DNA of 64,000 bases. Source: Myotis daubentonii (lineage: Eukaryota; Chordata; Mammalia; Chiroptera; Vespertilionidae). The position numbers and the translations under genes were made by a program. The stretch's first letter is position 1. Each line of letters opens with the position of its first letter. The stretch lies in contig NC_081844.1 in assembly GCF_963259705.1 (NCBI RefSeq), forward strand, positions 108,004,965 to 108,068,964. Reading direction: 5' to 3'. The notes beneath the pieces are model-generated. The model saw only the letters and a list, made by a program, of their open reading frames with translations. It was not told where the DNA came from and ran no database searches. Positions 39,001 through 49,700 of the stretch are shown here, piece after piece.

Positions 39001-39315
39001 GCCAAGCCAGTACCTTTCTCTTACGGAGGGGCACCGCCTTGTTGGGGTCCATAGCCAAGCCCATCTCGGCCAGGTTCTGCCGCACGGACTTGGTGTGGTC
39101 CCAGGCATGTCGGATGTGGGAGCTGCGGGAAAAGAGGGAGAGCGCGGAACTGTCAGCTCGCCGGCCGTGCCCGCCAGGCCCGCGGCCTCCTGAACCCGGG
39201 CCCCTCACCACTCGATCCGCGGGGCTGCCTTCCGTCGAGCACTCCGGTTCAGACGCTTCCGGTTAACACTGTAACCGAACTTCTGCCGCCGGGTCTTCCC
39301 CTTGGCCTTGGGCAT
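36099..39315 (-). CDS. NOP16: NOP16, nucleolar ribosome-biogenesis protein, five exons, 177 aa
   Basis: The minus-strand exons in order are 39209-39315 (start), 39014-39122, 38044-38110, 36774-36880 and 36099-36242 (stop TGA 36099-36101). All junctions are GT-AG and the phases close (split Cys and Asp). The protein is 177 residues, one short of human. It begins MPKAKGKTRRQKFGYSVNRK, a strongly basic nucleolar-type N-terminus. It continues through SHIRHAWDHTKSVRQNL, AMEVDVDERRQLIRKPYVL and DLIDYVRYMVENHGEDYKAM and ends with QIRNKINVYKRFYPAEWEAF and a short tail. NOP16 is an assembly factor for pre-60S ribosomal particles in the nucleolus and a known MYC target. Human HIGD2A sits head to head with it; here TMEM130 does. 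Confidence 0.96.
37381..37606 (+). mobile_element. Ves SINE, divergent subtype
   Basis: The head GCCCTGGCCAGTGTGGCTCAG is followed by a shortened tRNA part (about 15 bases missing before the B box), aggaggcaaccagtcaatgt and a tail with atatcctcgagtgaggatta. The same tail type occurs at 42375-42541, so the two are one subfamily. It lies in NOP16 intron 3. Confidence 0.85.
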
Positions 39316-39650
39316 CACGCCGACCACCGCTCAGGCAGTTCAGACTCGGCGCCTCTCGCTTCCAGAACCTCGTGTCGTGGTGTAGAGGACTCCTTCCCGA
39401 CGCTGCGAGCACGGCGTGGCAGGCTTTTTGGGAAATGTAGTCCTCCCCGGAGCGACACAGTGCTCTTACTACAACTCCCAGAATGCAATGAGAAGTAGCG
39501 CATGCGGACAACACTCAACAAATCCCCCCGCCCCTTTCATGACCAGGAGGCGGGGCTTAACGTCCAGTTTTCTCTTCCCGCTGTTGCCTGGGACACCGCG
39601 TCTCCTGGCCACGTGACTCCCGAGGCATCCTTGGAACCATCGCAGCACCC
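39316..39650 (-). promoter_or_regulatory. NOP16 promoter: ZNF143 sites and a CACGTG E-box
   Basis: 39468-39487 reads ACTACAACTCCCAGAATGCA, a near-perfect ZNF143/Staf site, with a second inverted half-match at 39426-39441 (ttttgggaaatgtagt). CACGTG at 39610-39615 is a MYC/USF-type E-box, in line with NOP16 being a MYC target. This block normally serves both NOP16 and HIGD2A in other mammals (established order; sharing is inferred). Confidence 0.65.
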
Positions 39651-40200
39651 CACCTAGCACCTTGGCAGCTAATTCTCCAGTTTGCAATGTTCTTTCCTCA
39701 GTGTCCCAAAGCTGGCTCCTCCCGCCTGGCAGGCCGTGCTTGACCTCAATTGTATGACCCCCTCCCTCTGGGCCCCATCCCTTGCCCAGGCCCAGAGTAA
39801 AGTCGAGCTGGACCCACGACCCAGCTGGTGTGCAGTCTTTAAGGCCAGCCAGGCCTGGCCACCCTCTAGGAGGAAAGACACGCTCTGCTTGGTTATGGCA
39901 GATGGGAGCGCCTGCTGAGGCCAAGGAATGTCCAGGGAGCAGTCTGGTCACTCCTCATCACCGTTGTCTGATCCTTGCACGGCCCTCCGTGACAGCGACG
40001 TCACCGGGGGCCAGGTTTGAGCACAAGCACCATTTTAAGCAGGCGCAGAGAGGGTAAACTGAGGAATAATGTCATTCCCTGAGCAGGGACCCTGAGCTCA
40101 AGCCCCTCTCTCTGGAGGGGGTGTTCAAGGCCCGTTGCCCAGCGCCTGGCATACGGTAGGCTCTCAGCGTTTCTCGAATGAAGAACCGCATCTCTAAATC
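39650..40200. other. Apparent 5q35/7q22 junction segment between NOP16 and TMEM130
   Basis: This holds no HIGD2A coding sequence on either strand that I can recognise. The right part (about 40060-40190) is an L2/MIR-like tail (gcgcctggcatacggtaggctctcagcg). There is no Ves, L1 or hAT element at the junction. Confidence 0.55.
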
Positions 40201-40740
40201 GTGTGCGTCACAAGCGGAGCAGGCACCCGGAGAAGAACCCAAAGCGGCCTGATCCGGGCTCTGCAGCGGTGCGTGCGTCCCCGGGGACGCTGAGTCAGAG
40301 CGGGCACGCGCAGACCCGGGAGGGGAGGTGGCGCAGACCCGAGGCGCGCGGACTGGGGAGCGGTGGGGAGGATCGTGGGGAGAGGAGAGTGCGACAAGGG
40401 GAGGGGGGATGCGGGAGGGGGCCCTGAGCAGCTGACGTGGGCTGGGGTCGGTGCGGCTGGCTGTGGGAGGCGGCGGCGCGCAGCCACACTGTGTCCCCAG
40501 CGAGGACGAGCGAGCGCCGCGCCCGCACCTCCCCGCACTGCGCGCGCCTTGCGCTCGGTGGAGAGGCCGCCGTCGCGAAGTCGAGTCGCATCCTCTCCAG
40601 CTCTTGCTGCTCCTGGAGCCGCCATGGCCCCGACCCTCTGGCTGCGCGTCAGCCACATCCTCCGGCTCGCCTGTCTCCTGCACTTGGCCCCAGCTGTGGT
40701 GGCCGCAGGTAAGGCGCTGCGCGGGCCGGCACCCGCCCTC
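40200..40740 (+). promoter_or_regulatory. TMEM130 CpG-island promoter and 5' UTR
   Basis: CpG density rises from about 40200 and peaks around 40500-40620, just before the ATG. A tgacgtgg (CRE-half/ATF-like) lies at 40433-40440. There is no TATA box. The transcription start is probably near 40.45-40.55 kb. Confidence 0.6.
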
Positions 40741-43700
40741 CCCGAGCCGCCGCGCGCCCAGGGCCTTGCCGGGAGCCTGGGCTGCGGAGCTGGCGCCGTG
40801 CGCCCTGCGTGCACCACCTCCCCTCCACCCACCGTGAGTCCCTCTACTCTCTCCCTTCCTTCACCGTTGTCCCCAAAAGTCGCCTCGCCACTTGAGGGGG
40901 CTCCCCGCGCCCCTCACTTTGTGCTGCCACCCATGGATGGGCCCTGCGCTGCCCTCAGAACAGTGCGCGGTAACCCGCGAATCCAGCCCGATGCTTGCGG
41001 ACCTAGTAGCCGATGGAGGTGGGGGGATGGTGCGGGGAGACGGGCTATGTGCGGGGTTCGCCATCACGTCACAGCCCCCCAGGGAACGCAGCCAGGCTGC
41101 CCGCGGTGCCGCAGTTTTTGCTGTGAAACGTCTCCTTATCTGGAGAGCCTTTCACCCGATTTGTGTTGGTTTGCGGGGAGGGATGCGATTTAAAAGCCCA
41201 GCCTCCATTTCCTCTCTGGGAATATTTCCAAAATGGACCCCGGGTAGGTTCCGCGGGTCCCACCCCACGTCCCTGGTCGCTCCTCTACCATCTACAACAG
41301 ACCCCCCCCCCCCAAGTCAGCACCAAATTTTCGAACTCATTTTTGCGACAAAAAAGGATTGTCCAGATTAGAGAGTTGTTGGGAACAGTTGGGACGGTTT
41401 TGGGAGGGGATGTTAAATATTACCTAACATTTTCATTCACTTCCCCCACCCCCCACCCCCACCGCAGCCCCACACACAATTTAAAAGAATGGGAGAGAGG
41501 AAGGCAATTCCGTGCAATGAAAGCCATAAAGTAAAATAAGAACTTGCATCTCAGGGATGAAACAAGGGAATTCTGTGCTTGGTCAGGATCACCTGCCTCC
41601 CCCCAGAGATTCAGATAGAAATGGGATCTCGTCTCCATTAGGTTTATGGTCCAGAAATGATCAATGTGGCCCAAATCACACAAAAAAAAGTGAATTAATT
41701 ATTTGGAAGTCATGTGTGGTTCCCAGGCTGGCCTATTGTACCCATGATATGGTCAAAATAGCTGGGAATGGGGTTGGGAGAACCCACAGGGGAAAAATAG
41801 AGGCTCGGACACCCATTCCACCCTCCTGGGGTCTGGGTCAGTCGCATGGTGTTGGTCCTACACCAGGGGTTGAAGTCAGAAGTCTGTGCCCTGGACGTCA
41901 CTGTGTTCTCCAGACTTCAGAGGTGCCCAGAAGTGTTTGGGGCTGTCTACATGTGCACGGTGAAAGGCTGATGTAGCCATATTCTAGAATGTTCAGGGCT
42001 CCACACACTGTGTTGTCAGAGAAAACGTGTTGCTCCCGGGGCTTGCTGGTGGGTGTTGCTTTGTGGAGTTACCACTTGGCCTTCTGCTTTGGCCCTTTCA
42101 GCTTGAGGTCTCTAGGGACACCTCTGGCGCCCTTTTAGCCAGGCCTTGGCTGCTCTGTCACGCGGACTCTCAAACTTGCAAAGAGATTTTGATGGGTAGG
42201 GTACCGGGACCTGAGCCTGGTTCCTTCAGCCAAGCCTTCATGGTCCATTTCAGCCTGAATGTCCTGGAGACTCCCCAGAGCCCCCAGGAAGAGGGCAGCA
42301 TCGCCCAGGAACTGTGAAACTTCTGCTTTAAATGCTTAATGTCGGCCCTCAGACGGAAGGGTCAAGGACCTATCGCCATGGCAGGCTCCATCCCTGGCCT
42401 GTGTGTGTGCAGGAGGCAACCAATGGATGTGTCTCTCTCACAGGATGTTTCTTTCTCTTTGACTCTCCCCTTTCCTTCCACTCTCTCTAAAAAAAAATAA
42501 ATGAAAAATATCCTCTGGTGAGGATGAACAGCAACAACAAAATGCTTAAGAAAAAATGCCCTCGGAGGCTTTTTGTGTCTACACAGGTAGGGGTCTCCCA
42601 GGAGCTGTTCCAGGGTCTGCCACAATTTTGCTGTAGGCACAGCCCCATCCTTCCTCCCAGCTGAGTCTGCCCTCCTGATTCCATTTCCATGGCAACGGAT
42701 CTGCGCCTTGGTGCTGACATGCGCTGTGACATGTGCCTGTCCCTGCAGATGCTGGATGGCCCTTAACGTTTGCAGCCAGCCAAACGTCCCTGCCGCCTGC
42801 CAGCCTTGCTCTGGCCCACACTCCTGCCTGGGGGTGGGCAGCAGCATGAGGATGAAGGGGGGGGATCGTTTCTTATCTGAGCACCTCTTTTTGCGCAGTC
42901 CAGCCGCCTCCCAGCCAGAGGGAGAGGGACTGGAACTCAGCCTGTTCTGCTGTTCTGCTCCCTGAGCACAGGGAGTGGTGTGATCCCAGGGGGCTCAGGG
43001 TCCCTCATTGTAAAATACACCCCGTATCTTCTTGGGGCAGCTTCTGCCACAGCATCTGGAACCTCCCCCCGCCCCCCCCCCCGGGCCATGGACGAGGGGC
43101 ATTTCATTGGACATGTGCGAGTCCAAAGGAGTGGACAGCGATGGGCACTTCTCAGCAGCGGCTGCCGGGGTTCCTCCTGCGACATGGGCAGGCAGTCTCT
43201 TCTCATAGCTGAGATGCAAGTCCAGGAGGGTCAGGCCCAGGCCACGCACAGGCTCTGTGAGATACTAGTACGTCTGGGACACTGGAAAGACCACGTGATT
43301 TGGAGTCAGTCAGGCCCGGGTTGGAATCCCAGCTTGACAATGAGCTCTTGGGCGAGTCAGGTGAGCGGCCTGGGCCTCAGTTTCCCCACCGGTCAAGTAG
43401 AATAATAGAAGGCACCCAGCCCAGAGGGTGGCAGTGTTGTTGCTTGCCATGTCCCCTCCTGAAACGCAGTTTTTGTTTCTGGGCTCCTAGGCCTGTATGA
43501 ACTTCACCTCGTCACCGATAGCCCTGCCACCACGGGGGCAGAGGTGAACATCACGGCGAGCCTAGTGGCCAGCGACAACGGCACCCTGGCTCTGCCCACC
43601 GACCCGCACTCCTACCGCTTCCACTGGGTCCACAGCCCGCTGCTGCTCAAGGGGAAGACGGAGGAGGCGTTCAGATCCACCATCCGCGCCGTGGGCAACG

Positions 43701-46700
43701 TGCCTGGGGACTTCCCCATCTCCGTGTGGGTCACCTCCGCCGACTGCCAGATGTGCCAGCCGGTGGCGAGGAGCCGCCTCGTCCTCTCCATCACAGGTGG
43801 GGACCTTTCCTGTTTGCTAATTGGCCTTCAGACTCTGGGTGCAGGGAAACATCCGGCCTGGCTGGCAATGACAGAAATGCACACTAGCCCCCTGACTCCT
43901 CCGTGGTCAGCTGAGTTAACGAAGCATCAGCCTGGCCCACGTGGCTCAGTGGTTGAGTGTCGACCTACGAACCAGGAGGTCATGGTTCCATGCCAGTCAG
44001 GGCACATGCCCGGGTTGTGGGCTCCATCCCCAGTGTAGGAGGCAGCCAGTCAATGATTCTCTCTCATCATTGATGTTTCTCTCTCTCCCCCTCGCTCTTT
44101 GAAATCAATAAAAACATGTTAAAAACAAAACAAAAACGAAGGGTCAGAAAATGGTAGTACCCACTGCTGGCAGGGCTGTGCTGAAACGGGCACTTAAAAA
44201 CACCTGTTGCCGAAACCGGTTTGGCTCAGTGGATAGAGCGTTGGCCTGCGGACTGAAAGGTCCCAGGTTCGATTCCGGTCAAGGGCATGTACCTGGGTTG
44301 CGGGCACATCCCCAGTGGGAGATGTGCAGGAGGCAGCTGATCGATGTTTCTCTCTCATCGATGTTTCTAACTTTCTATCTCTCTCCCTTCCTCTCTGTGA
44401 AAAATCAATAAAATATATTTAAAAAAAAAAAAGAATAAAATTAAAAAAAAAAACAAACAAAAAAAAACACCTGTTGCTCCTGGGGGTATAAATGAATACA
44501 ACCCCTTGGAGAGCAGCGGGTCAACATAGAAACATTACTGTTCATTTTCATTCTCTCCTTCTCCCCCACCGCCTTCCCGCCTTCCAAAAGGTCCCCGCTC
44601 TCTTGGAATTCACAATCTCTTAAATAACTTATCGTCAGGAAGTAACCCTCCATTTGTGTGATGCTTTATGCACAGAGGTGTTCATTGCAGTGGTGTTCAC
44701 AATAGTAGAAGATATAAGCAAGCTAAGTATGCAACCATGAGGGGAATGGTTAAGTATATTGACATATTTTGAGTAATGAATAATAATGACCTTTATATTG
44801 AGTTCGTAATGTCCTGGGAGAACACTCATGCTTGTAAATTTTTATTTATTTATTTTAAAATATATTTTTATTGATTTCAGAGAGGAAGGGAGAGGGAGAG
44901 ATAGAAACATCAATGATGAGAGAGAATCATTGATCGGCTGCCTGCAGCAACACCCCCATTGGGGACCGAGCCAGCAACCTGGTCGTATGCCCTTGACCGG
45001 AATCAAACCTGGGACCCTTCAGTCCCCAGGCCGGCGCTCTATCCACTGAGCCACACCATCTAGGGCCTTATAAAATTTTAAAAAGCAACACAGCCCAGAT
45101 GGTGTGGCTCAATGGTCGACCTAGGAACCAGGAGGTCATGGTTCAGTTTTCCGTCAGGGCACATGTTGGGGTTGTGAGTTTGATCTCCAGTAGAGGGAGG
45201 GCAGGAGGCAGCTGATCAATGATTCTTTCTCATCATTGATATTTCTCTCCCTCTCTCCCTCTCCTTTCCTCCTGAAATCAATAAAAATATGTTTTAAAAA
45301 AGCAAAACATAACCAGTTTGATCTACTGTGTTTAATACGGATATACACACGCACACACAAATATGTCGCAATTCTTCAAAAACGCCAACAATGGTTGTGT
45401 GAGAGTGATAAGAATTTTCTTTTCATTCTACTTTTCAGCATTTTCCAAATAAGCACCATGAGCACACTTTACTCTTTGCTTTTGTGCTTGGGAAAAAAAT
45501 CAGCTCTTCAATTTTTGTTTTTTTTTTAGAGAAGGACACAGAATGGAGGTCCCACCCAGCCCAGCACATTGGGTGTAGGGATGCGATCAGTAGAGCTGCT
45601 CATTCTTTAAGGCTCCTCTAATACCGTGAAGCATGTCCCAGAAGTCACTCTCGAAGCCTGTGCATTTCCTTCTGATTCTGGGCATCTTTTGGGCCAGAAA
45701 GTTCAGGGCCCTGTTGAAAGGGGTGCAGGCGGAAGCTATGCACGTCCCACCTGCTGTGGGTCTTCAACGCCGTCTACACAGCAGGCGCCATGACTCGGGG
45801 GACGTGCGCCTCTGTGTGCAGTGACCGGCAGGGTCCCCTCTCGACACCCCCCAGCTCTGACAGCTGGAAGGTCAGGTAGGGGGGTGACTGCTCTGCCTGC
45901 AGGCCCCTGAGGTCACTCCTGGCTCCGCCCTCCTGACACCTCCGTGGGCCCACCCTCCCTTGGTCTCTCTCTCCCCCAGAGAACATCGTGGGGAAGCTCG
46001 TCATCACGCAGAACGCGTCCCTGCCCTGGCCCAGCACCTATTTCACCAAGACACTCCTTAAAACTTCCTTCCTCCTCCACGACCCAAGCAACTTCTTCAA
46101 GACCGCCTCCTTTCTCTACAGCTGGGACTTCGGAGACGGGTATGTCCTTGTCCCCTGGGTGCCCCAAAGCCTTGGCCCCTGGTGGTGGCCCCACTGTCCC
46201 ACGCAGGGGGCCCTGGACTGTCCCACCTTCACGCACTCACTCTCTCACACTCCAAACTTGCCCTGAGCACCCGCTCGCTGACAAGCTTGGGGTGCGTGGG
46301 GACCTTGGTGAGTCTCCTGGGACCGGCCTCGAGGTGCTGGCAACCTAGTAGAGGAGGTCACTGGCGCCCCAAACAGTTCTTTGAGGAAAGCCAAGGTCGG
46401 CAGGACTTTCCTCCATTTGACTTTGGGGGGACCTGTTCCGGCTTCATTTCTCCATACTCCTCCTCTCCCAACAAGCCAGCTCCAGGGGGCAGGTTGGGGA
46501 GTGAGCCCGGCAGCCCATAGGCACCCCAAGTTCATGCAAGCCTGGTGCTCAGGGGAGACCCCTCGCCCACTTGAGTCCCCCGAACCCCTGAGCCTGTGAG
46601 TCCCATGGGGCCTGGAGGGTGGGTGGGGAGGGCTCCTGAGCCTTCGATGAACCTGGAAAGCAGCATGCGCGCTCTGAGGTCTGATGGCCTCAGCCTAACA

Positions 46701-49700
46701 AACACCTGTCCGTGAGCAATGCTGAGGTTTGGAGGCGGCTGCCGTGGTGACAGGTTGGCTCGTGAGGCCTGTCACTGTACAGCCACCCTGCCTCTAAGAA
46801 GTCACGTGGGTCACTTCTGTCATCTCTCTCCTCCCTGTCACCTGACAGCACCCAGATGGTGACGGAAGACTCTACTGTCTATTATAACCGTTCGATCATG
46901 GGGACCTTCACCGTGAAGCTCAAAGTGGTGGCGGAGTGGGAACAGGCTGCCGGGAAGGGCATCGTGCAGAAGACGGGGCACTTCTCGGGCTCGCTGAAGC
47001 TGCAGGGTGAGTCCGGGAGGTGTGTGTGTGTGGGGGGGGTGGTGCAGGTTCAGTGCTTCTTGTTCCCCAGCCTCATCGGCCTCTGGTCAAGGGCACGAGG
47101 CGCACTGGACTGCCTCAGTCTAGCGCATGGGGAGGAAACACCGAAACGCGCTCTCCCCGGCTTTGGCAAGAGGGGCGCTCACACAGCCCGGGCCCGGGAG
47201 CCCCGAGACATCTGTCCTTAGCCACCAGGTTTAACGGGGCCCTCTGCCTTTCAGAAACCCTTCGAGGCATCCAGGTCATGGGGCCCACTGAAATTCAGGC
47301 CTTCCAGGAGATGACAGTGACCTTGAACTTCCTGGGGAGGTGAGTGAACCCCAGAGTGCACTGTGTGACCTGTGGCCCTGCCGCTCTCTCCCACAGATGT
47401 CCTGAGCCTGCTCCATATCCTGAGGGGCCCCATGTCTGGGGGCTCTTGGAGGGCCAGGGCCACCCAGCCCCTTGGCTGTGCCATGGGAGAGCTGTGGGCA
47501 CAGCTCCATTCTCAGGGTGCAGGGGAGAGGGCACTGGCCTTTCGGGCTGTCTGCAGTGTGGGCATCAGGGCAAAGGCCGATGAGGGACCCCTTCATGAAA
47601 GGCCCTCCGTATGTGACTCCAGCCCCCGGAAAGCAAGTCTTCCTGGGTAGGATGGGTCCCAGCTCTTGGCAAGAAAGCATTAAGCTGAGAGTGTAGTAAG
47701 CCACAAGACAGGGAGAGGCCGGGGTGTTTGCCCACAGGGTGGACAGAGCTGCAGAGGGCAGCAGCCAGGGCTCTCCTGGGGAAGACCACTTCCCTCCCCC
47801 ATGGGACAGGTCAGGGGGAGGCAGGGCTGGAGGGAGAATGAGCGAAGGAGGGGGACACGCCGTGGGGCTGGAGGGGGCTTGTGAGGCCTTCAGGGGGCTG
47901 TGGGGCTTGAACCTGGAGAACGGGCTGGGAAGCCAGGGGCTTGGCAGCCTGATGCTCGTGTGTGTGTTGTACACGAGCCTGGGGTTGTGTGAGATGGGAA
48001 TTCTCACTGGGCGTTCCTTAGACCTGCGTTTCCCAGCTCGGAGCCTGTGCTGCGCAGGCAAATGGCATGAAATGCCCTTGTCCCCTTTAAGCCAATCACA
48101 GGCCTACTTACCCTTTCAGATCCTCCTCAGTGCCATCTCCTCCAGGAGGCTTGCCCAGCGCGCCCGCGCATCACTGGGGCGTTCATTCGGCCTCCGCCAG
48201 CAGTCCGCGCAGGCTGCTTGCCTCACGGCCTGGAATCCCCTGGGGGTCCCCACCTCTATCCACTGCTGCTCCCCAGTCTGGAAGGTGTGAGGCCAGGACC
48301 GCTGGGGGTTCTGTCTGGAAAGGACATGGAGTTCATGGCCGCCTGGCCTTTCTTGGCCTTGGTCTGTGCCCACACTCTTTGCTGAGCCTTTTCTGAAACG
48401 CGGCCCACATTTCCCTGCAGCCCCCCTCTGACCATGTGCTGGCGCATCAAGTCCGAGTGCCTCCCGCTGGAGGAACACGAGTGTCGCCCGGTGTCCGTGG
48501 CCAGCACAGTTTACAACGTGACCACCATCATCATGGACCCTGGGGACTACTGCTTCAGCATCCGGGCCGAGAATGTCATCAGCAAGACACATCAGTACCA
48601 CAGGGTCCAGGTGTGGCCCTCCAGTAAGTGACACCTCCCTTCTGCTTCAGAGCCACACAGGCAGCAAGACCCAGCCACCCCTGCCACCAGCCCATGCTGC
48701 TCATGCCATCAGCAGCCAGTCCCTCCAACACTAGAATCACCAATAACCCTACTGATCAACCAATACCATTGACGACTGCCCGTACCCCCTCCCACCAAAC
48801 TGTACCAGCGCCACCAACAGCCAGCTCTAGCACCGTCCATTCTAGATGGTGCTTCCCTCTGACCTGTCCCCGTGGGGGTGGGGGGCCGGTCTTCCCCAGG
48901 AGAGCCCTTGGAGGGCCGGGCGTTGGCTGCTGACCTCTGCAGCTCCGTCCACCCTTGTGGGACAACGCCACCCTTGACATCACCACCAGCAGTAACAACA
49001 GCCAGCTCCGCACCACCAGCCCAGCTGACCAGCACCGCTACCACATGCACTGCCGACACCTCCCAGCAATGCCCAGAACCAGCGAACAGCTCTGTAATTG
49101 CTGCTCCCTTCAGCACTGCCATTAACACCCCTCCTGCCAGGCCCATGCCACTTGGACCAAGGCCACCACTGCCATGGCGCCCCAGCGTCTCAGCTCTCTA
49201 GCTGCCACCACCATTGTCACCAATGTCCCTTCCACGCTACCAATGCCACACATGCCCCCAACATGAACACGCCCACATGAAATGCGCCACCATAATCCCC
49301 ATCTCCCGTTTATCCCCATCTCCCTAGCACGTGACCTCTGTCACGACACTGTTGCCACATGCAACTTGGTTTTTGTGAAATCCTGGATTTTCCTTTTGAA
49401 GTTGCCTAGTTGGGATGCATGTACATAAGAAAAAGGCTCCGGTGGGGTTAATTTTTCTCTCCTGCTGCGGCCTCCTGAGAGTTAGCATTCAACACTGACT
49501 ACCTGGGTCCATGACTTCACCCTTTCTCACTCCCAGGAATCCAGCCAGCTGTCTTTGCTTTCCCCTGTGCCACAATTATCACCATGATGCTGGCCTTTAT
49601 CATGTACATGATCCTGAGGAATACTACTCAGCAGAAGGACATGGTGGAGGTGGGTGCTAAGGAGGGTGGGAGGTTGGACCTCTAGGCCCTGAGAGGATGA

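Larger units (their letters stand above)
40709..43490 (+). other. TMEM130 intron 1
   Basis: It holds two poly-C runs (about 41301-41313 and 43067-43082), a truncated Ves (42375-42541) and a MIR (43275-43420). I see no further exon. Confidence 0.5.

Noticed and set aside
39400..40100. Possible HIGD2A remnant or pseudogene between NOP16 and TMEM130
   Set aside because: I looked for a short two-exon reading frame on both strands and saw none; only promoter-like and L2/MIR-like sequence is present.
44211..44290. tRNA genes (several A/B-box-like sites with GGTTCGATTC)
   Set aside because: All are the tRNA-derived heads of Ves SINEs, followed by the SINE body and A tail. None folds to a complete tRNA with its own terminator.
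47276..48061. Open frame of 261 codons on the minus strand in TMEM130
   Set aside because: It crosses TMEM130 exon 5 and intron 5 with no family resemblance. It is a compositional shadow.
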